From Sphingobacteriia bacterium (GTDB taxonomy: Bacteria; Pseudomonadota; Alphaproteobacteria; Rickettsiales; 33-17): DNA of 64,000 bases. This document shows positions 62,280 to 64,000 of this stretch, one piece after another. The stretch lies in NCBI GenBank assembly GCA_017304685.1, contig JAFKLR010000003.1, forward strand, positions 1,054,001 through 1,118,000, written 5' to 3'. How positions within the stretch are numbered: the first letter of the stretch is position 1; each line of letters opens with the position of its first letter. The notes beneath the pieces are model-generated. The model was not told the origin of the DNA and did no database searches. It worked only from the letters and a program-made list of their open reading frames with translations. The position numbers and the translations under genes are program-made.

Positions 62280-62911
62280 TTTTTAATTCTATGAAAGATT
62301 AAAGGAGCTATTTTTTTAATATTAACGTTATTAATAATAGGGGAATTTGATTTTGAAGGGTCTAAACTAATTAAGGAGATTTCGTTGCTTACAGAGTTTA
62401 CTAATATTTTTTTAAATAAAAGGTCATTATTTTCAAGTTGTACTATACATTCAGAATTATTTAAATTTTGTATAAAATCAGCATTTAAATCAGTTGCTAT
62501 ACCTGCAACAAAATCACCTACTTTGTATACAGGCAACATATCTTCAGAGGTAATGAAATAAATTAATATATCTTGATAATATTTTTTTAAGTATTCAATA
62601 TCATTAATCATTTCACTATTTTTAGTATCAATGGATGTTGAATTAGGGATGACATATAGTGTCATATTATTATCTTTTTTAAATATAGGTGTGCCTATAC
62701 CTTGTTTTAACCACTCTTCAGTAACGTTAATTCCAATTTTATTATAAATATCGATACACTGTTTTAGTCCACCTTCTGAAATAGGGAAACGTCCTATTTC
62801 CCAACCCCTCAAAGTGTGAGCATTAACCCCGTACTTTTCTTCCATTTCTTTCCGAGTAAACCCGCTTAGCTCTCTTAAAAATTTCAGTCTTTCATGTAAA
62901 CTATTAAACAT
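62276..62911 (-). CDS. XRE repressor with S24 (LexA/CI-like) C-terminal domain
   Basis: 211 residues. The N-terminal HTH (residues 5-60) reads RLKFLRELSGFTRKEMEEKY, then GVNAHTLRGWEIGRFPISEG. The C-terminal domain from about 110 resembles S24 peptidases of phage repressors: TSEDMLPVYKVGDFVAGI where the usual motif is GDSMxPxxxxGDxxxv, and NDLLFKKILV for the Lys region. The nucleophile Ser position is not conserved (EDM), so RecA-stimulated self-cleavage is unlikely. Two matching 17-bp palindromes lie in the 228-bp upstream region toward the plus-strand genes, which is the layout of a phage or ICE switch. Confidence 0.85.
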   Translation of the reverse strand: MFNSLHERLKFLRELSGFTRKEMEEKYGVNAHTLRGWEIGRFPISEGGLKQCIDIYNKIGINVTEEWLKQGIGTPIFKKDNNMTLYVIPNSTSIDTKNSEMINDIEYLKKYYQDILIYFITSEDMLPVYKVGDFVAGIATDLNADFIQNLNNSECIVQLENNDLLFKKILVNSVSNEISLISLDPSKSNSPIINNVNIKKIAPLIFHRIKN

Positions 62912-63009
62912 TCACTAATGTAATTAAAATTAACTATCTATATTTTTATACCTAAAATACTTATATGTAAATTCTTATATTTTAATGATATATATAGAAA
63001 AAATTAAAA

Positions 63010-63026
63010 TACTCACTAAGTGAGTA
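63010..63026. promoter_or_regulatory. Operator-like palindrome O1
   Basis: TACTCACTAAGTGAGTA is a perfect 17-bp palindrome with a single central A, 99 bp upstream of the repressor start. It repeats with small changes at 63101. Probable binding site for the repressor at 62276. Confidence 0.65.
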
Positions 63027-63100
63027 AAATTTAGTTGCAAAAAAAAACAAAATTGTATTAATATATAAAAAATAATCAGCGTTACCAGGAATTATATTAT

Positions 63101-63117
63101 TACTCACTTAATGAGTA
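63101..63117. promoter_or_regulatory. Operator-like palindrome O2
   Basis: TACTCACTTAATGAGTA matches O1 at 15 of 17 positions and keeps the TACTCA/TGAGTA half-sites; one internal pair is mismatched. The centre lies 91 bp from that of O1 and 31 bp before the small plus-strand ORF, so it could control rightward transcription. Confidence 0.62.
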
Positions 63118-63139
63118 GAGTGTAAGGCAGAATATTTGT

Positions 63140-63313
63140 ATGGTAAATTTTATGAATAAATTTTTAAAACCTTCTTCATTAATTATTGAGGAATTCAAAT
63201 CGTTGGTAATTAATTATTATAAAACTGAAGGGATGAAAGGAAAAGAATTAGCGCAATTAGTAAACTCTTTAGTTGCACAATTTGAAAAAGATAAGAGTAA
63301 ATACAAATTTTAA
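63140..63313 (+). CDS. Small ORF, 57 aa, first gene right of the repressor
   Basis: Encodes 57 residues: MVNFMNKFLKPSSLIIEEFK at the start, then SLVINYYKTEGMKGKELAQL and a Lys-rich end. The protein is predicted helical and basic, with no known family. An alternative ATG lies at 63152. AAGG occurs 12 nt before the first ATG, which is far for a ribosome binding site. Its position directly behind operator O2 is that of an early or antirepressor-type gene in phage-like switches, but no such similarity is seen. Confidence 0.45.
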   Translation: MVNFMNKFLKPSSLIIEEFKSLVINYYKTEGMKGKELAQLVNSLVAQFEKDKSKYKF

Positions 63314-63357
63314 ATAAATTAGAATACCTACAAGAATACTTCAAAGCGTTTCCCATA

Positions 63358-63708
63358 TTGAGTCAAGAAAACATCCATGAAACATTAATTTTAAAGGGGA
63401 TTGTATATTATTTTAAAACTAAAGTATATGCAGTTAATTACGTAAATAAACTAATAAAAGCAGGATACAAAAATATAGAGATAGGCTGCATGCCGGTTAA
63501 TTACGCATTTCATAGAAATAATTTCGCAAGTATTGAATAAATGTTTGAGCCTGAAATTAATGTAAAGTATTCAGCTAAGTTTTTAAGTGCTAATTATAAA
63601 GAACTTAACGACTGGAAAAAAGCCGTAGCTGCATTTCATTCTAAAGAAATGAAATTAGGGCAGATATATTTAGGAAAATTTTTGAGAGACTTTCATACAT
63701 TTAATTAG
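63358..63708 (+). pseudogene. Lytic transglycosylase remnant with internal stop
   Basis: Two segments in the same frame, 63358-63540 (TTG start) and 63541-63708, are split by a TAA at 63538-63540. Together they read as the C-terminal part of an SLT-type lytic transglycosylase: IVYYFKTKVYAVNYVNKLI, then KNIEIGCMPVNYAFHRNNFA (family: DVGCMQVNLxxHxxxF), SIE, stop, MFEPEINVKYSAKFL, and NDWKKAVAAFHSKE (family: GDWxxAVAxYHS). The catalytic Glu region upstream is missing. A Glu or Gln codon mutated to TAA would explain the stop. Such enzymes open peptidoglycan for secretion systems or flagella. Non-functional as it stands. Confidence 0.68.
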
Positions 63709-63735
63709 ATTTAAATAATTTCATTGAACTAATAA

Positions 63736-63794
63736 AAAATTAACTTTAATATTAATAAATAAATATTTTTATTCTTAATATTAAAGTTAATTTT
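63736..63794. terminator. 20-bp perfect inverted repeat
   Basis: AAAATTAACTTTAATATTAA (63736-63755) is exactly complementary to 63775-63794, with a 19-nt loop. The right arm ends in TTTT. It may be a terminator of the transglycosylase relic or a hairpin in the leader of the next gene, 97 bp downstream. It is the longest perfect stem in the window. Confidence 0.55.
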
Positions 63795-63890
63795 AAATAT
63801 AGGATGGCATAAAAGAATAAACTTTACTTATAAATAAGCAGAAAACTAAATTGTAAATTTTCATTAGTATTATTTATTTAGGGAGGATTT

Positions 63891-64000
63891 ATGTCTAAAA
63901 ATCACACATTTAGAAGCTTGGTTAATTTTACATACAATAATGAAGGTTTTTTAAGTGGTGAACAAATACAGGATTTAATTAAAAATTCTGGTCAAAGTTT
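63891..64000 (+). CDS. Start of an unknown gene, runs off the window
   Basis: 36 residues visible, beginning MSKNHTFRSLVNFTYNNEGF and continuing LSGEQIQDLIKNSGQS. GGGAGG four bases before the ATG is a very strong ribosome binding site, so this is likely a real gene. No family can be assigned from the fragment. It follows a long hairpin and a 180-bp gene-free spacer. Confidence 0.6.
   Translation, partial: MSKNHTFRSLVNFTYNNEGFLSGEQIQDLIKNSGQS

Noticed and set aside
1-64000. tRNA, rRNA or other structured RNA genes
   Set aside because: I looked in the intergenic regions for tRNA-like cloverleaf ends (CCA, GTTCGA loop) and for GC-rich structured segments typical of rRNA, RNase P or tmRNA in AT-rich genomes and saw none.
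1-64000. Insertion sequences or transposases
   Set aside because: No transposase, integrase or reverse transcriptase motif was recognised in any translated gene, and no long direct or inverted terminal repeats frame a gene.

Overview
The window is very AT-rich, with short spacers, many small operons and several decaying genes. The gene set points to an obligately host-associated alphaproteobacterium of the order Rickettsiales. The main evidence is a virB3-virB4-virB6 (x4) type IV secretion block in the rickettsial rvh layout, a secA / parvulin (plp) divergent pair, and LRR, ankyrin-like and patatin proteins of the kind these bacteria deliver to hosts. A FliX flagellar-assembly regulator suggests a lineage that keeps, or recently kept, flagella (Midichloriaceae-like). 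That placement is inference; no rRNA gene is present to settle it.

Layout. 1-6.9 kb: the end of kup, tatD, uvrB, a frameshifted unknown gene (possible ADP-ribosyltransferase fold), an RluD-type pseudouridine synthase, a DUF6476-like membrane protein and fliX. 7.3-15.5 kb: accessory genes (two unknowns, an ankyrin-like protein and an LRR protein that diverge and both end in a membrane anchor, corA, a TerC protein, a protein built of two tandem repeats, a GNAT enzyme). 15.6-27.2 kb: envelope and housekeeping genes (secA, plp, a TonB/TolA-like protein, a host-attachment family protein, a large membrane protein, pmbA, an MsbA-type exporter, sdhE, a TfoX-domain protein). 27.2-40.4 kb: the secretion operon on the minus strand, read virB3, virB4, then four virB6 paralogues, from one good promoter. 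40.5-50.5 kb: rlmJ, an EAL phosphodiesterase, a DedA protein with a coupled membrane protein, an LpoA-like lipoprotein, a charged protein with a possible degenerate CE-clan protease domain, and acnA.

50.6-64 kb is the accessory and signalling end. It holds an RI-type LRR protein, a secreted patatin, a hybrid histidine kinase whose receiver is split by a frameshift, and a three-gene unit: an S-adenosylhomocysteine-hydrolase-like protein, a six-TM kinase strongly resembling the Vibrio quorum-sensing receptor CqsS, and a response regulator. Next come a 70-residue stand-alone DHp-like protein paired with a receiver, two XRE repressors with clear palindromic or iterated operator-like sites, and relics (a lytic transglycosylase with an internal stop, an oxidoreductase with an internal deletion, a NYN-domain start, a possible membrane-protein fragment).

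How the parts fit. The secretion block would deliver LRR, ankyrin and patatin proteins. The CqsS-like set and the DHp/receiver pair form a signal-transduction cluster next to a phage-like repressor switch. The strongest candidates for something undescribed are the CqsS-like/SAHH-like/regulator unit in a rickettsial genome, the kinase-less DHp+receiver pair with its TTGTAAAA array, and the repressor with twin 17-bp operators.
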